Source of the DNA: Thiothrix caldifontis
Lineage (GTDB): Bacteria; Pseudomonadota; Gammaproteobacteria; Thiotrichales; Thiotrichaceae
DNA length: 64,000 nucleotides
Direction of reading: 5' to 3'
NCBI RefSeq assembly: GCF_900107695.1
Contig: NZ_FNQP01000007.1
Coordinates: 56,126 to 120,125 of the forward strand
In this document: positions 16,490 to 25,511 of the stretch, in pieces
Layout: every line of letters starts with the position of its first letter
Position numbering within the stretch: position 1 is the first letter of the stretch
The notes under the pieces: generated by a model
The model's input: the letters and a program-made list of their open reading frames with translations, nothing else
Database searches by the model: none
Told to the model about the DNA's origin: nothing
Made by a program: the position numbers and the translations under genes

Positions 16490-17221
16490 TCAACTTCCTT
16501 TCAGTTCAGGCTTACCGAGGGCTTTAAGCTTTTGATTTAGTGTTATTCTACGTTGGGCAAGTTTTGTAGGCTGCACAAATACGAAGTCAAATAATGATTC
16601 AAGTACCTCAAGTAACCATTCTGCCTCACCAGACTCGACCTCAACAATTTCACCGGAGTTTTCATACTTAATGGGGTGTGCAGCAAAATTACCAATTTGA
16701 CGAATAGCATCAACTGCATCAGTTAAATAGCTTGGAGCATGTGCATTAGACACAAACTCTTCTATTTCCTGCGACAAATCACGCTTCTTGATTCCTAATT
16801 TTTCACGAAAAATTTTCTGAAGAAGTCGTCGTGACAATGCGGCACTAGCTTTAGCACTGTAATCAGAAGCAGCATGAGCCTCAAGGAAATCATCACGATA
16901 ATCATCAGGAACTTCTTGATTTATCTTAATACTCTTATTTTGTGGGTAAATTATTTCTGTTGATGTTGTTAATATCTGTGATTTATCAGAAACCAAACCT
17001 CTCCCAGCTTCTCGTATAACAATGATTTCTTTGCAAGCAGGGCATTCTTGTATCGAAAAGCGACAACGGGATACCATCATGTTTGATAGAGTGTCTTGAA
17101 TAGAGTCTAGTGCTCCATGGCTGGCTTTCTTGCTTTTTTTCAAAGCTTTCTCATGTGGTGAATAAGTAGCAAAATGATCAGGCTGTGGATGGAACTCTTT
17201 CTTACAAGTTGGGCAACGCAT
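16490..17221 (-). CDS. DUF4145 domain-containing zinc-ribbon protein
   Basis: The 243-residue protein begins MRCPTCKKEF and carries a second CPAC pair near 62-65, giving a likely zinc ribbon. Its C-terminal half matches DUF4145 (SRRLLQKIFREKLGIKKRDL and AVDAIRQIGNFAAHPIK). That domain occurs alone or fused to restriction and other defence enzymes, and its function is unknown. The ATG at 17221 was preferred over 17233 because AGGA lies five bases before it. The gene is noticeably richer in A and T than its neighbours, which suggests acquisition by transfer. Confidence 0.8.
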   Translation of the reverse strand: MRCPTCKKEFHPQPDHFATYSPHEKALKKSKKASHGALDSIQDTLSNMMVSRCRFSIQECPACKEIIVIREAGRGLVSDKSQILTTSTEIIYPQNKSIKINQEVPDDYRDDFLEAHAASDYSAKASAALSRRLLQKIFREKLGIKKRDLSQEIEEFVSNAHAPSYLTDAVDAIRQIGNFAAHPIKYENSGEIVEVESGEAEWLLEVLESLFDFVFVQPTKLAQRRITLNQKLKALGKPELKGS

Positions 17222-17325
17222 ATATATCCTCAATGAACTTAGGTAAGGTGGCTATACAGAAACCATCAAACTATTTTGTATTTTGCTATAGAACAGGGCA
17301 AACACAAAGGTTCACCCTGACGAAC

Positions 17326-18558
17326 CTAACCCTTCACACACACCACCTGCTTCAACGTATGCAGCACTTCCACCAAATCGCTCTGCGCTGCCATCACCTT
17401 ATCAATCGGCTTATAAGCCGACGGCGTTTCATCAATCACCGCCTCATCCACACGGCATTCCACCCCGGCGACGGCGCGTTTATGCTCATCCAGCGACACG
17501 CGGCGTTTGGCCTCAGTTCGCGACATCACGCGCCCTGCGCCGTGGCTGCAACTGCAAAAACTTTCGGCATTACCCAAGCCGCGCACGATGAACGATTTCG
17601 CCCCCATGCTGCCCGGAATAATCCCAAGCTGGCCTTGTTGCGCACTCACCGCCCCTTTGCGCGTCACCCACACATCCTTGCCGTAATGGTGTTCGCGGCT
17701 GATGTAGTTGTGGTGGCAATTCACCGCCTCCACGTCCGCCGTGAACGGGATCGGCAACACCTCGCGGATCGCCTGCAAAGTACGCGCCATCATCAGCTCG
17801 CGGTTGGCTTGCGCGAAATCCTGTGCCCACGCTACCGCCTCCACGTAGTTACGGAAATGCGGGCTACCTTCGGGGATGTACGCCAAATCCTTATCCGGCA
17901 GGTGAATGAAATAGCGTTCCATGTCCTTTTTCGCCTGCTCGATAAAGTGTGTACCGATGGCATTCCCCACCCCGCGTGACCCGCTGTGCAACATCACCCA
18001 CACGGTTTGCGTTTCATCCAAACACACCTCGATGAAATGGTTGCCCGTACCCAGCGTCCCCAAATGCTTCAAGTTATTGGTGTTTTTCAGGAACGGATGC
18101 TTCTCACACAAACGCTGGAAACCTGCGCTCAACCCCAACCATTTTTCCAGCACATCATCCGGCGGATCACCCCAACTGCCGGTATCGCGTTTACCGCGAG
18201 TCGCCACGCGCCCATGCGGAACAACTTGCTCAATCTTGCTACGCACCGCCTCCAACGAATCGGGCAAATCGGCTGCGGTCAAGGTGGTTTTCGCCGCCAT
18301 CATCCCGCAACCCAAATCCACGCCCACCGCCGCCGGAATAATCGCCCCCACGGTCGGAATCACGCTGCCAATGGTTGCGCCTTTCCCCAGATGCACATCC
18401 GGCATCGCCGCCACCCACTGATGAATAAACGGCATCTGCGCAATGTTCAGCAATTGCTTTTTGGAGTTGTCGTCGAAAGGCACGCCTTTAGTCCACGCCT
18501 TAACGGGCGCGTGACCTGCTTCGTGGAGGACTTCGTAGGGAGTGGCGGTAGTGCTCAT
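17326..18558 (-). CDS. rtcB: RNA-splicing ligase RtcB
   Basis: This 410-residue RtcB joins RNA 2',3'-cyclic phosphate or 3'-phosphate ends to 5'-OH ends using GTP and Mn2+. The metal and nucleotide site is visible as DLGCGM (about 81-86), GTGNHFIE (170-177), HSGSRGVG (191-198) and CHHNY (281-285). The guanylylated His is in CSCSHGAGR (His near 339). Length and motifs match the short bacterial type. A consensus sigma-54 promoter lies 40-55 bases upstream. The expected activator RtcR is encoded 16 kb away at 34651-36243. No rtcA is seen in the window. AAGGAA precedes the ATG at a good distance. Confidence 0.96.
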   Translation of the reverse strand: MSTTATPYEVLHEAGHAPVKAWTKGVPFDDNSKKQLLNIAQMPFIHQWVAAMPDVHLGKGATIGSVIPTVGAIIPAAVGVDLGCGMMAAKTTLTAADLPDSLEAVRSKIEQVVPHGRVATRGKRDTGSWGDPPDDVLEKWLGLSAGFQRLCEKHPFLKNTNNLKHLGTLGTGNHFIEVCLDETQTVWVMLHSGSRGVGNAIGTHFIEQAKKDMERYFIHLPDKDLAYIPEGSPHFRNYVEAVAWAQDFAQANRELMMARTLQAIREVLPIPFTADVEAVNCHHNYISREHHYGKDVWVTRKGAVSAQQGQLGIIPGSMGAKSFIVRGLGNAESFCSCSHGAGRVMSRTEAKRRVSLDEHKRAVAGVECRVDEAVIDETPSAYKPIDKVMAAQSDLVEVLHTLKQVVCVKG

Positions 18559-18598
18559 GGTGTGTTCCTTGCTTGTCGTTAGTTACGCTTATCGGTAT

Positions 18599-18614
18599 TG
18601 CAAAGGATATGCCA
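18599..18614 (-). promoter_or_regulatory. Sigma-54 promoter of rtcB
   Basis: Read on the minus strand the sequence is TGGCATA-TCCT-TTGCA, matching TGGCAYR-N4-TTGCW at every defined base. Transcription would start near 18587, giving a leader of about 30 bases before the rtcB ATG at 18558. RtcR-type activators drive such promoters in Escherichia coli and relatives. Confidence 0.75.
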
Positions 18615-18736
18615 GCTAAAAGAAAAATCAATCAAGTTATTGAAAATAAATCACTAAAATGCTTTATCTAGTCTTGCTATCCAAACAACCAAACTCAACT
18701 TACTATCTAAAAAGATAAAACACCTATCTTTCTATT

Positions 18737-18759
18737 TATTCCTGCGTGAGCAGGAACAA
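18737..18759 (+). promoter_or_regulatory. hipBA operator O1
   Basis: An inverted repeat TTCCTGC-GTGA-GCAGGAA within TATT...ACAA flanks. The same flanks recur in O2 exactly 50 bases further on. HipB of E. coli binds TATCC-N8-GGATA, and the TATTCC...GGAACA layout here is the same kind of spaced palindrome. Confidence 0.65.
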
Positions 18760-18786
18760 CCTTGCATATTGCCCGCGATACGCTAT

Positions 18787-18809
18787 TATTCCTTGGATAG
18801 CAGGAACAA
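18787..18809 (+). promoter_or_regulatory. hipBA operator O2
   Basis: A second copy of the operator with the half sites TATTCCT and AGCAGGAACAA conserved and a different centre (TGGAT in place of GCGTG). It ends 12 bases before the hipB ATG. Confidence 0.65.
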
Positions 18810-18821
18810 TGGTAACGCACA

Positions 18822-19097
18822 ATGGCAAGACCACTCACACCGCTTCCCACGCCGCAGCAATCCGGCGCACTCACCCCCGAACTGCTAGGGCAATTCATCC
18901 GTGCCAAACGCACCCAATCCGGCTTACGCATTGACGATGCCGCCGCCTTACTCGGCGTTGCCAAAGACACCCTAAGCAAGCTGGAACGCGGACACCACGG
19001 CGCACAACTCGGCACATTACTGCAAGTGTTAAACGGTCTAGGCATCACGCTAACCGTGGAAGCGTGGGCGGAGGGCGAGAGCGATGACTGGGTATGA
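18822..19097 (+). CDS. hipB: HipB-like helix-turn-helix antitoxin
   Basis: A 91-residue XRE-type repressor. Residues about 19-75 form the helix-turn-helix (LGQFIRAKRTQSGLRIDDAA then LLGVAKDTLSKLERG). It should neutralise HipA and repress the operon through the two operators upstream. Its 3' end overlaps the hipA start by 14 bases, giving translational coupling. The gene lacks a strong ribosome binding site. Confidence 0.9.
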   Translation: MARPLTPLPTPQQSGALTPELLGQFIRAKRTQSGLRIDDAAALLGVAKDTLSKLERGHHGAQLGTLLQVLNGLGITLTVEAWAEGESDDWV

Positions 19098-20379
19098 ACA
19101 CCGCCTAAAGATTTGCCTTGGGGAACAGCCCATCGGTTTTCTGCAAACCGACGCACAGGGGCAATTAACACTAGCATACACCGCCGCATGGCAGGCAAAC
19201 GGCTTTGCGATTTCGCCACACTTGCCGCTCACCTCAGCCGCCAACCATCCGACGGTGCAACGTTTCTTACGCAACTTGCTGCCAGAAGGTCAAGGCTTCG
19301 ACATCCTGCTGGAACATCAGCAACTAAGCCGAGCCAACACCTTTGGCATCATCCGCGCATTAGGTGCAGATACCCCCGGCGCATTACAATTTCTGCCCGA
19401 AAATACCCCATCGACACCGACCAGCCTGCGCCACATTGCCCCCACCGAATTGCAGGAACGCCTCAACAACTTGCCTACCCGCAACCTGATTGTCTGGGAT
19501 GGCAAACCCCGCCTATCCGTCGCAGGCGTACAACACAAAATCAACGTGTTAGCCGATACGCAAGGCGAGTTAGCCTTTGGTGAAGGTAAGCTATGCTCGA
19601 CCCATATTCTAAAGTTTGAACCCGCTAACCAAAACCATGTAGTGCTGAATGAATACTTGTTGATGCAGCTTGCCAAAGCCGTTGGCTTAAACGTTGCTGA
19701 AGTGGAATTGCGGCGTTTTGGGCAACATCGTGCATTGCTGGTGACACGCTTCGACCGTAAACGCCAAGGCGATACGGTATTGCGCCGCCATTTGCTTGAC
19801 GGTTGCCAAGTACTCGATTTGCTGCCCGAATACAAATACGAACGCAATTTCGGCAACAGCCGCGACGTAGCCAATATCCGCGAGGGCGCAAGCCTGCCGC
19901 GCTTATTCGTCTTCTGTGACCAATGCCGTTCACCTGCCCTAGCGCGTAAAACCTTGCTGGACTGGGTATTGTTCAACCTCATCATCAGCAACTGGGATGC
20001 TCACGGCAAAAATATCAGCTTTTTCGTCGGTAAACAGGGTATCGAGCCTGCGCCCTACTACGACTTGGTGAATATCGCCGTCTACCCCGACTACCAACAG
20101 GAATTAGCGATGGCACTGGGGGATGATTTCGATACCCACATCTCGGCATTCCAATTGGCCGATTTTGCAGAAAGCTGTGGCTTGTCGCGTCCTTTGGTGC
20201 AAGCAACCCTTACCGCTCTGTGCAAACAGGTCGTGGAACAATTGCCAGCCGTGTGGACAAAAGAAACATGGCACACCACGGCAGAACAGCAATTCGCAGC
20301 GGCTTTACAACACAGTATCCGGCAACAGGTAGCACGACTGTTGGAACAGGCGGACATGATGCATGAGGTAACATTGTAA
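19084..20379 (+). CDS. hipA: HipA-like Ser/Thr kinase toxin
   Basis: A 431-residue HipA-family kinase. The HipA N-terminal domain (couple_hipA) covers about 5-105. The Gly/Ser loop SVAGVQHK (145-152) holds the autophosphorylated Ser seen as SIAGAQEK-like in the family. The catalytic loop ISNWDAHGKNIS (301-312) has the catalytic Asp (about 305), and YYDLVNI supplies the metal-binding Asp. All key residues are present, so the toxin appears active. E. coli HipA phosphorylates glutamyl-tRNA synthetase and induces dormancy. The target of this homologue is not known. Confidence 0.92.
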   Translation: MTGYEHRLKICLGEQPIGFLQTDAQGQLTLAYTAAWQANGFAISPHLPLTSAANHPTVQRFLRNLLPEGQGFDILLEHQQLSRANTFGIIRALGADTPGALQFLPENTPSTPTSLRHIAPTELQERLNNLPTRNLIVWDGKPRLSVAGVQHKINVLADTQGELAFGEGKLCSTHILKFEPANQNHVVLNEYLLMQLAKAVGLNVAEVELRRFGQHRALLVTRFDRKRQGDTVLRRHLLDGCQVLDLLPEYKYERNFGNSRDVANIREGASLPRLFVFCDQCRSPALARKTLLDWVLFNLIISNWDAHGKNISFFVGKQGIEPAPYYDLVNIAVYPDYQQELAMALGDDFDTHISAFQLADFAESCGLSRPLVQATLTALCKQVVEQLPAVWTKETWHTTAEQQFAAALQHSIRQQVARLLEQADMMHEVTL

Positions 20380-20384
20380 ACACC

Positions 20385-21629
20385 TCAACCCAATAACCAC
20401 GCCACAGGTACAGCCATCACATTCCCCCACTGTTGCACCTGCGGATCATTCGACACCACCAGCGCGTGCAGCAATGGCTTATCCAGCAATTCCGCCAAGT
20501 CGTGCAAATGCCGTGCATCCGCAGCACTGACATGGGCGGACATTTTGACTTCGATGGCGATATAACCGTTTTCCAGCTCCAGCAACAGGTCAACCTCACG
20601 CCCATCCACTGTGCGCAAATGGTAACAATCCACTGCCAGCGCGTGCGTTTTGATTTGCTTGTACACCTCCGCCACCACCGCACTTTCAAACTCATGTCCC
20701 GTGAATGTCCCCGTGCGATTGAGCAAAATGCGCTGAATGCCGGGGTCAAGGAAATGCACCTTGGGCGATTTAGTCAAACGCTTATTGAGGTTACGAAACC
20801 AGGGCGCAAGCTGAATCGCTTGATAACTGATTTCCAGATAGCTGATGAAACGTTTCGCTGTCACCGCCGAAATACCCGCCTGTTTTGCCAGCTCGCTGAC
20901 ATTCAGCAACTGACCGCTCAATGCCGCGAGGGCTTTTTGCGCCCGTACAAACGGCTCAAGTTCACGCAAATTGCCCAAATCACGCACATCGCGCTGCAAG
21001 TACGCCCGAATGTAATCCTGCAACCATTCGCGTTTTTCTGACTTTTCCACGCTGCTATCCACAATCGCAGGCATTGCGCCGTATTCCAAATAATCTGCCC
21101 ACGCATTTTCAGCCTTGGCATAACGGGTATCGGTAAGCGGGATGCCCTGCAAAATACTGGCAGGTTCACCCATGAGCAAACGCACCAGCCGCGAAGGGCT
21201 AATGGCTTCGTCGGCAGTCGCGGTTTGCCGTTCCGGTAACGTCAACGGGTAAAGCTCAATCAACGCGGCGCGTCCTGCCAAACTTTCCTGCACCTTTTCC
21301 AGCAACAATATCTGGCTAGACCCCAGCAGGATGTAGCGGGTATCTGGATATTGGTCATAGGTCGCTTTCACGGAATCCAGCAGTGTGGGCAACTTTTGCA
21401 CCTCATCCAGAATCGCCAGCGGGTAACGTTCTTGCCATTGCGCCGCCGACAGACGGGCGTAATCCGGGCGCGTGATCGGGTCATCCAGGGTTAGGTAGGT
21501 GTAATCAGGAAACAAGGCGCGTACCAGCGTGGTTTTACCTGTTTGGCGTGCGCCGGTTAACACCGTAATGCGCCCAAAACGGGAGGCGGCTTTGTGTTGC
21601 AAGCGTTGGGTGATGGTTCGATTGTGCAT
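20385..21629 (-). CDS. AAA_14/DUF4143 ATPase (copy 1)
   Basis: The 414-residue P-loop ATPase has Walker A GARQTGKTT (26-34) and Walker B LAILDEV (71-77). An arginine-finger-like GSSQILLLEKVQESLAGRAA follows. A C-terminal DUF4143 region includes the QDYIRAYLQRDVRDL signature and a REVDLLLE...AIEVK motif that resembles a PD-(D/E)xK nuclease core. The family is abundant in bacteria and archaea and is often mobile or associated with toxin-antitoxin loci. Its role is not established. It is convergent with hipA, with five bases between the stop codons. Confidence 0.9.
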   Translation of the reverse strand: MHNRTITQRLQHKAASRFGRITVLTGARQTGKTTLVRALFPDYTYLTLDDPITRPDYARLSAAQWQERYPLAILDEVQKLPTLLDSVKATYDQYPDTRYILLGSSQILLLEKVQESLAGRAALIELYPLTLPERQTATADEAISPSRLVRLLMGEPASILQGIPLTDTRYAKAENAWADYLEYGAMPAIVDSSVEKSEKREWLQDYIRAYLQRDVRDLGNLRELEPFVRAQKALAALSGQLLNVSELAKQAGISAVTAKRFISYLEISYQAIQLAPWFRNLNKRLTKSPKVHFLDPGIQRILLNRTGTFTGHEFESAVVAEVYKQIKTHALAVDCYHLRTVDGREVDLLLELENGYIAIEVKMSAHVSAADARHLHDLAELLDKPLLHALVVSNDPQVQQWGNVMAVPVAWLLG

Positions 21630-21686
21630 ACAAGTTATAATATGGGCGTAAAATTAGTAAGTAGAGTATAGAATATTACGCCAATA

Positions 21687-22574
21687 TTAGCCGATCTCTG
21701 CCAAAATCTTCTCCGTCATCCGCGCCGCCTGCTCCCCATACCCGCCCCCAAACAGGTTGAAGTGATTGAGGATGTGGTACAAGTTATACAACGTCTTGCG
21801 TACCGCATAGCCCGAATCCAACGCCCAAGCCGCGTTATACGCCGCGTAAAAATCCGCCCCAAACCCGCCAAACAGCTCCGTCATCGCAAGGTCAGTTTCA
21901 CGATCGCCGTAATACACGGCTGGGTCGTATATCACCGGGCTGCCATCCGGCAAATACGCCAGATTCCCACCCCACAAATCGCCGTGCAACAACGAAGCTA
22001 CGGGCTGATAATCGTTAAACAATGCGCCAATGCTTTCTTTCAAGCGCAACCCTTGCTCATAAGAACGGTGCGGATAGCCATTGTGCCGCGCCCGTTCAAG
22101 CTGAAACCCCAGCCGTTCCTGCTGCCAGAACTGCACCCAATCGTGCGTTTGAGGATTACGTTGCGGGCTTGCGCCGATGGTATTGTTGCGAAACCAGCCG
22201 TGTTGTGCAGCAGTATGACGGTGCAGCGTAGCCAATTGCGTACCCGCCTGTGGCTGATCACCGTGATTTTGCAGCGGCAAATATTCCAGCAATAGATACG
22301 CCTGTTGCCCTTGCACCCCATAGCCCAGCGGCTCAGGCGCACGCAGGCTGGCGCTCGCACGGATTGCATTCAACCCATCCACTTCCGCTGCGAACATTTC
22401 CAGCAAACCACCCTGATTCACCTTGAGGAAATAGCGGCTGCCATCGGCAAGTGTTACCGTACTGGTTTGGTTGATACAGCCACCGCTGGTAGCATCGACT
22501 CGCGCAATCGTAATGTCCGTACCAAGGTGTTGCTGAAGTATCGGTAAGATCAGGTCGGTGCTGCTGGATTTCAT
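21687..22574 (-). CDS. Fructosamine kinase family protein
   Basis: The 295-residue protein shows the aminoglycoside-phosphotransferase-like fold of the fructosamine-3-kinase family. The catalytic HGDLWGGN is near 197-204 and the metal-binding region DPAVYYGDRETDLA near 217-230. The family phosphorylates ketosamines on glycated proteins or small molecules so that they decompose. The gene is divergent from mipA, with only 24 bases between the two start codons, so the promoters must lie inside the opposing coding regions. Confidence 0.9.
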   Translation of the reverse strand: MKSSSTDLILPILQQHLGTDITIARVDATSGGCINQTSTVTLADGSRYFLKVNQGGLLEMFAAEVDGLNAIRASASLRAPEPLGYGVQGQQAYLLLEYLPLQNHGDQPQAGTQLATLHRHTAAQHGWFRNNTIGASPQRNPQTHDWVQFWQQERLGFQLERARHNGYPHRSYEQGLRLKESIGALFNDYQPVASLLHGDLWGGNLAYLPDGSPVIYDPAVYYGDRETDLAMTELFGGFGADFYAAYNAAWALDSGYAVRKTLYNLYHILNHFNLFGGGYGEQAARMTEKILAEIG

Positions 22575-22598
22575 TGAATGTAAACCGGGGGATATGAC

Positions 22599-23321
22599 AT
22601 GAAGAACGCATTGTGTGCCGCACTCGCTCTCTTAGCAACCGCTCAAGCGCCCGTCAACGCTGAGCCGCGCCAGTGGAATGTCGGTCTTGCCGCTACCGCC
22701 CACCAATCCCCCTTCGTGGGTGGTGATACACAAAGCGGTGTCAAACCCGTGTTCATTAAAGAGAATGGCTTTGACATTGCAGGCCCTGCCTGGTCATTCA
22801 ACACCACCCCCGAACGCGAATTTTATGTCGGTGCAGGGCTGGACGAATGGGATCACGAACGTGGCGATAGCCCGGTGTTGCAAGACATGGCAGAACTGGA
22901 TCAGGCCATCAACCTGCGGGTTGGCGGCGCGTGGAAACTCGCCACCGGCACAGTTTCCGCCGACCTTGCCCAGGATGTCGCCGCCCATGAAGGCGCACAA
23001 GCTAAACTGCGCTACACCCATCACCCCGACACGCCGCTCAACTTGCGCCCGTATGCCGAATTGCAATGGCTTTCCGCCGACCTGACCGACTACTACGTGG
23101 GCGTGGATGCCGCAGAAGCCAAAGCGGGTCGCCCCGTCTATCAGGCTGATGATTCACTTGCCCTAAAAGTTGGCGTTAAACTGGAAAAACCACTCAGCCG
23201 CCGCCTGACCTTGGTGGGCAGCGTGAGTGCAACTGGCTATGGCAGTGCGATTGCTGACAGCCCCATTGTTGATAGCAATACGGTGTGGGGCGGGTATGCG
23301 GGCGCGGCTTATCGTTGGTAA
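22599..23321 (+). CDS. MipA/OmpV family outer-membrane protein
   Basis: The 240-residue protein has a signal peptide (about 1-21, cleaved after VNAEP-like sequence) and alternating beta strands ending in an aromatic residue (AYRW), as expected for a small barrel. The pattern matches the MipA/OmpV family, which includes the MltA-interacting scaffold protein of murein synthesis. GGGGG lies upstream of the ATG. Confidence 0.82.
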   Translation: MKNALCAALALLATAQAPVNAEPRQWNVGLAATAHQSPFVGGDTQSGVKPVFIKENGFDIAGPAWSFNTTPEREFYVGAGLDEWDHERGDSPVLQDMAELDQAINLRVGGAWKLATGTVSADLAQDVAAHEGAQAKLRYTHHPDTPLNLRPYAELQWLSADLTDYYVGVDAAEAKAGRPVYQADDSLALKVGVKLEKPLSRRLTLVGSVSATGYGSAIADSPIVDSNTVWGGYAGAAYRW

Positions 23322-23348
23322 CCTATTAAAATAATTGGAGAGCTTACA

Positions 23349-24059
23349 ATGACAGTTTTTACCATAACCGGCGACGTTGACCCGTTTTTGCACGTTGCCA
23401 TGCAGAAAGGCGACAAGATTTACTGCGAATCCGGCGCAATGGTGATGATGGAGGCCAATCTTGAGCTGAAAGGGCGCATGACCGGCGGGCTAGGCAGTGC
23501 CTTGATGCGGCGTTTCACCAACGGCGAATCCCTGTTTCAGCAACACATCGAAGCGATAGGCGGGGATGGCGACTGCCTGCTTTCCCCTGCGCTACCCGGT
23601 GGCATGGAAATCATCGACGTAGGCGCACGCCAATACTTGCTGAATGATGGCGCATTCGTCGCCGCCACCTCCGGCACAGAAATGAAAGTGCGTACCCAAA
23701 GTATCGGCAATGCCTTGTTCGCGCAATCCGGCGGCTTTTTCGTCATGGAAACGTCTGGAACAGGTCAAGTAGTCGTCTCCGGTTTCGGCTCGATGTTCTC
23801 GCTCGACGTTGAGCCGGGTAAAGACCTCACCATTGATAATGCTCACGTCGTGTGTTGGGACAGCACCTTGCACTACGAAATTTCCGTCACCACCAGCAGT
23901 TCTGGTGGTGGGCTGGGCGGTATGTTCGGCAATCTGGTCAATAGCGTTACCAGTGGCGAAGGCGTGGTGTTGCGTTTTAGCGGGCGCGGCAAAGTGCATA
24001 TTTGCTCACGCAACCCCAGCTCCTTTGCCGCATTGGTGCGCAAGTATGCGCCCGCTTGA
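23349..24059 (+). CDS. AIM24/TIGR00266 family protein
   Basis: A 236-residue beta-rich protein matching the AIM24 (TIGR00266) family. Recognisable segments are YCESGAMVMMEANLELKG, the GESLFQQHIEA region and LTIDNAHVVCWDSTLHYEIS. Bacterial members are cytoplasmic or membrane-associated with unknown biochemical role. The mitochondrial relative affects inner-membrane architecture. The Ser/Gly-rich loop TTSSSGGGLGG is typical. It follows mipA by 27 bases and may be co-transcribed. Confidence 0.85.
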   Translation: MTVFTITGDVDPFLHVAMQKGDKIYCESGAMVMMEANLELKGRMTGGLGSALMRRFTNGESLFQQHIEAIGGDGDCLLSPALPGGMEIIDVGARQYLLNDGAFVAATSGTEMKVRTQSIGNALFAQSGGFFVMETSGTGQVVVSGFGSMFSLDVEPGKDLTIDNAHVVCWDSTLHYEISVTTSSSGGGLGGMFGNLVNSVTSGEGVVLRFSGRGKVHICSRNPSSFAALVRKYAPA

Positions 24060-24078
24060 ATCGGCAACTGACGGCAGG

Positions 24079-24702
24079 CTAACGTAACCTCAACTGCTGC
24101 CCCGCATTAATGCTATTAGAAGCTGTCAACTGATTAAGGGAAACCAGCCGCTCGATGCTAACACCTGTTTGGCGGGAAATGGCATACAGCGTATCGCCAA
24201 CCCTCACCACGTAACGATCCACCGCTTCTGAAGAGCTACTAGTAGCGGTTGACGTCACCTCCCTAGGCAACAACCAAGATTGGGTAGAACTTATTTCAGG
24301 CGGTTTTCGAGGCAATGCTGTATTTGCTAACTCAGGTAGCTTCAAGGTTTGACCTACTTTTAGCTCATGGCTGGAGGGAAGTTGGTTAAGGACAATCAGG
24401 TTCTCGATGGGAACGCCGGATTTACGCATGATTGCATACAAGGTATCCCCCTTTTGCACGATGTAAAAATTGTCGGCAGCGCTTGGCGCATTGACAGCAG
24501 CGGCAGTTGGTGGAGAAACCATCAACTGATTGGAATGAAACTGATCAAGATACATAGAACTTATTGAACTAGCACCTCCCTTCATGGGAATGCAGTTATA
24601 GGTATTCTCAGCAGCCAGTGTTACCTCACCAGCCATTGCACAGATCAATAAGCACGACAGCCCTAGTCGTACCTTCTCAATGAGAAAAGTATCGGCGAAC
24701 AT
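24079..24702 (-). CDS. Exported protein with two LysM domains
   Basis: The 207-residue protein has an N-terminal hydrophobic signal (RLGLSCLLICAMAGEVTLAA, about 12-31) and two LysM peptidoglycan-binding modules. The first (YIVQKGDTLYAIMRKSGVPI) is near 78-122 and the second (YVVRVGDTLYAISRQTGVSI) covers the C terminus. No catalytic domain is fused, so it is likely a cell-wall-binding or adaptor protein. It is divergent from the RlpA-like gene. Confidence 0.85.
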   Translation of the reverse strand: MFADTFLIEKVRLGLSCLLICAMAGEVTLAAENTYNCIPMKGGASSISSMYLDQFHSNQLMVSPPTAAAVNAPSAADNFYIVQKGDTLYAIMRKSGVPIENLIVLNQLPSSHELKVGQTLKLPELANTALPRKPPEISSTQSWLLPREVTSTATSSSSEAVDRYVVRVGDTLYAISRQTGVSIERLVSLNQLTASNSINAGQQLRLR

Positions 24703-25029
24703 TATCTAAACCCCATTGTTATTATATATTTATACACATACTGCAATGTTAAAGCCATTGACAGCAACCCTCTTCAGCCATTAATCGTATTATCTATAAG
24801 ACAAATATATCATCATACGTCAGGAATGCCCATTTGAATTATAGGTAGCTCGATAGCGCCGTTCGTCCGTCATTTTCGGCTTTTTTTATACCGCTTGTCT
24901 GCTAATAACACCCGTCAGTTACGGTCATCACTCGCATTTTTGCGCCTGTCTATGGGGGGCGTTTCTATTATCTCGTCTTATGGAAATATTGATCCATCAA
25001 ATAACAAACACACGAGAAGAGAAAAACCC
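24703..25029. other. Divergent promoter region between LysM and RlpA-like genes
   Basis: About 330 AT-rich bases without a gene. TTGACA near 24763 on the plus strand is a good -35 box, but the -10 at 17 bases (TTAATC) is weak. A GCCG...CGGC element followed by seven T near 24870-24890 could be a weak terminator or attenuator in the rlpA leader. I found no recognisable riboswitch. Confidence 0.35.
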
Positions 25030-25506
25030 ATGAAAAACAATAAATCAATCAGTCATTTAGCATATTTCATTGGATGCATTTTTGTTTTCTTTCAATTGTT
25101 TGGCAGTGTCGCCAGTGCCGATTACCTTGTTTACCAAGTGAGTAACGTGCAGCACTACGACCTCTATGAAAAACCGCAAGCCGTTTATCAGCCAGCCCCA
25201 GAACAAACCAACCACTCATCGAATATTGGCAAAGCCTCTTATTACGGCATTCAATACCATGGTCGCCCAACCTCTAGTGGTGAAACCTACGATATGTATG
25301 CCATGACTGCTGCACACCCTAACCTGCCTTTCGGTACACACATTCGTGTTACCAACCTGCAAAGCGGACAATCCGTCATTGTGCGCGTCAATGATCGTGG
25401 CCCATCCAAACCGGGGCGTATCGTGGATGTTTCGCAAGCCGCAGCAGAACATTTAGGGTTGCTCCTGAATGGTACTGCTGACGTACAAATAGACATCGTT
25501 GGTTAA
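25030..25506 (+). CDS. RlpA-like double-psi beta-barrel protein
   Basis: I chose the ATG at 25030, preceded by AGAAGAG, because it exposes a clean signal peptide (SHLAYFIGCIFVFFQLFGSV). The 158-residue protein then ends in an RlpA-type double-psi beta barrel: GKASYYGIQYHGRPTSSGET, MTAAHPNLPFGTHIRVTNL, VIVRVNDRGP and GRIVDVSQAAAEHLG. RlpA proteins are septal lytic transglycosylases acting on denuded glycans. The catalytic Asp in VNDRGP is present. There is no SPOR domain, so it may lack septal targeting. Confidence 0.85.
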   Translation: MKNNKSISHLAYFIGCIFVFFQLFGSVASADYLVYQVSNVQHYDLYEKPQAVYQPAPEQTNHSSNIGKASYYGIQYHGRPTSSGETYDMYAMTAAHPNLPFGTHIRVTNLQSGQSVIVRVNDRGPSKPGRIVDVSQAAAEHLGLLLNGTADVQIDIVG

Positions 25507-25511
25507 TACCA

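Noticed and set aside
24830-24930. A possible cyclic-di-GMP or other riboswitch in the RlpA-like leader
   Set aside because: No conserved riboswitch core sequence is present. Only a weak hairpin with a T-run was found.
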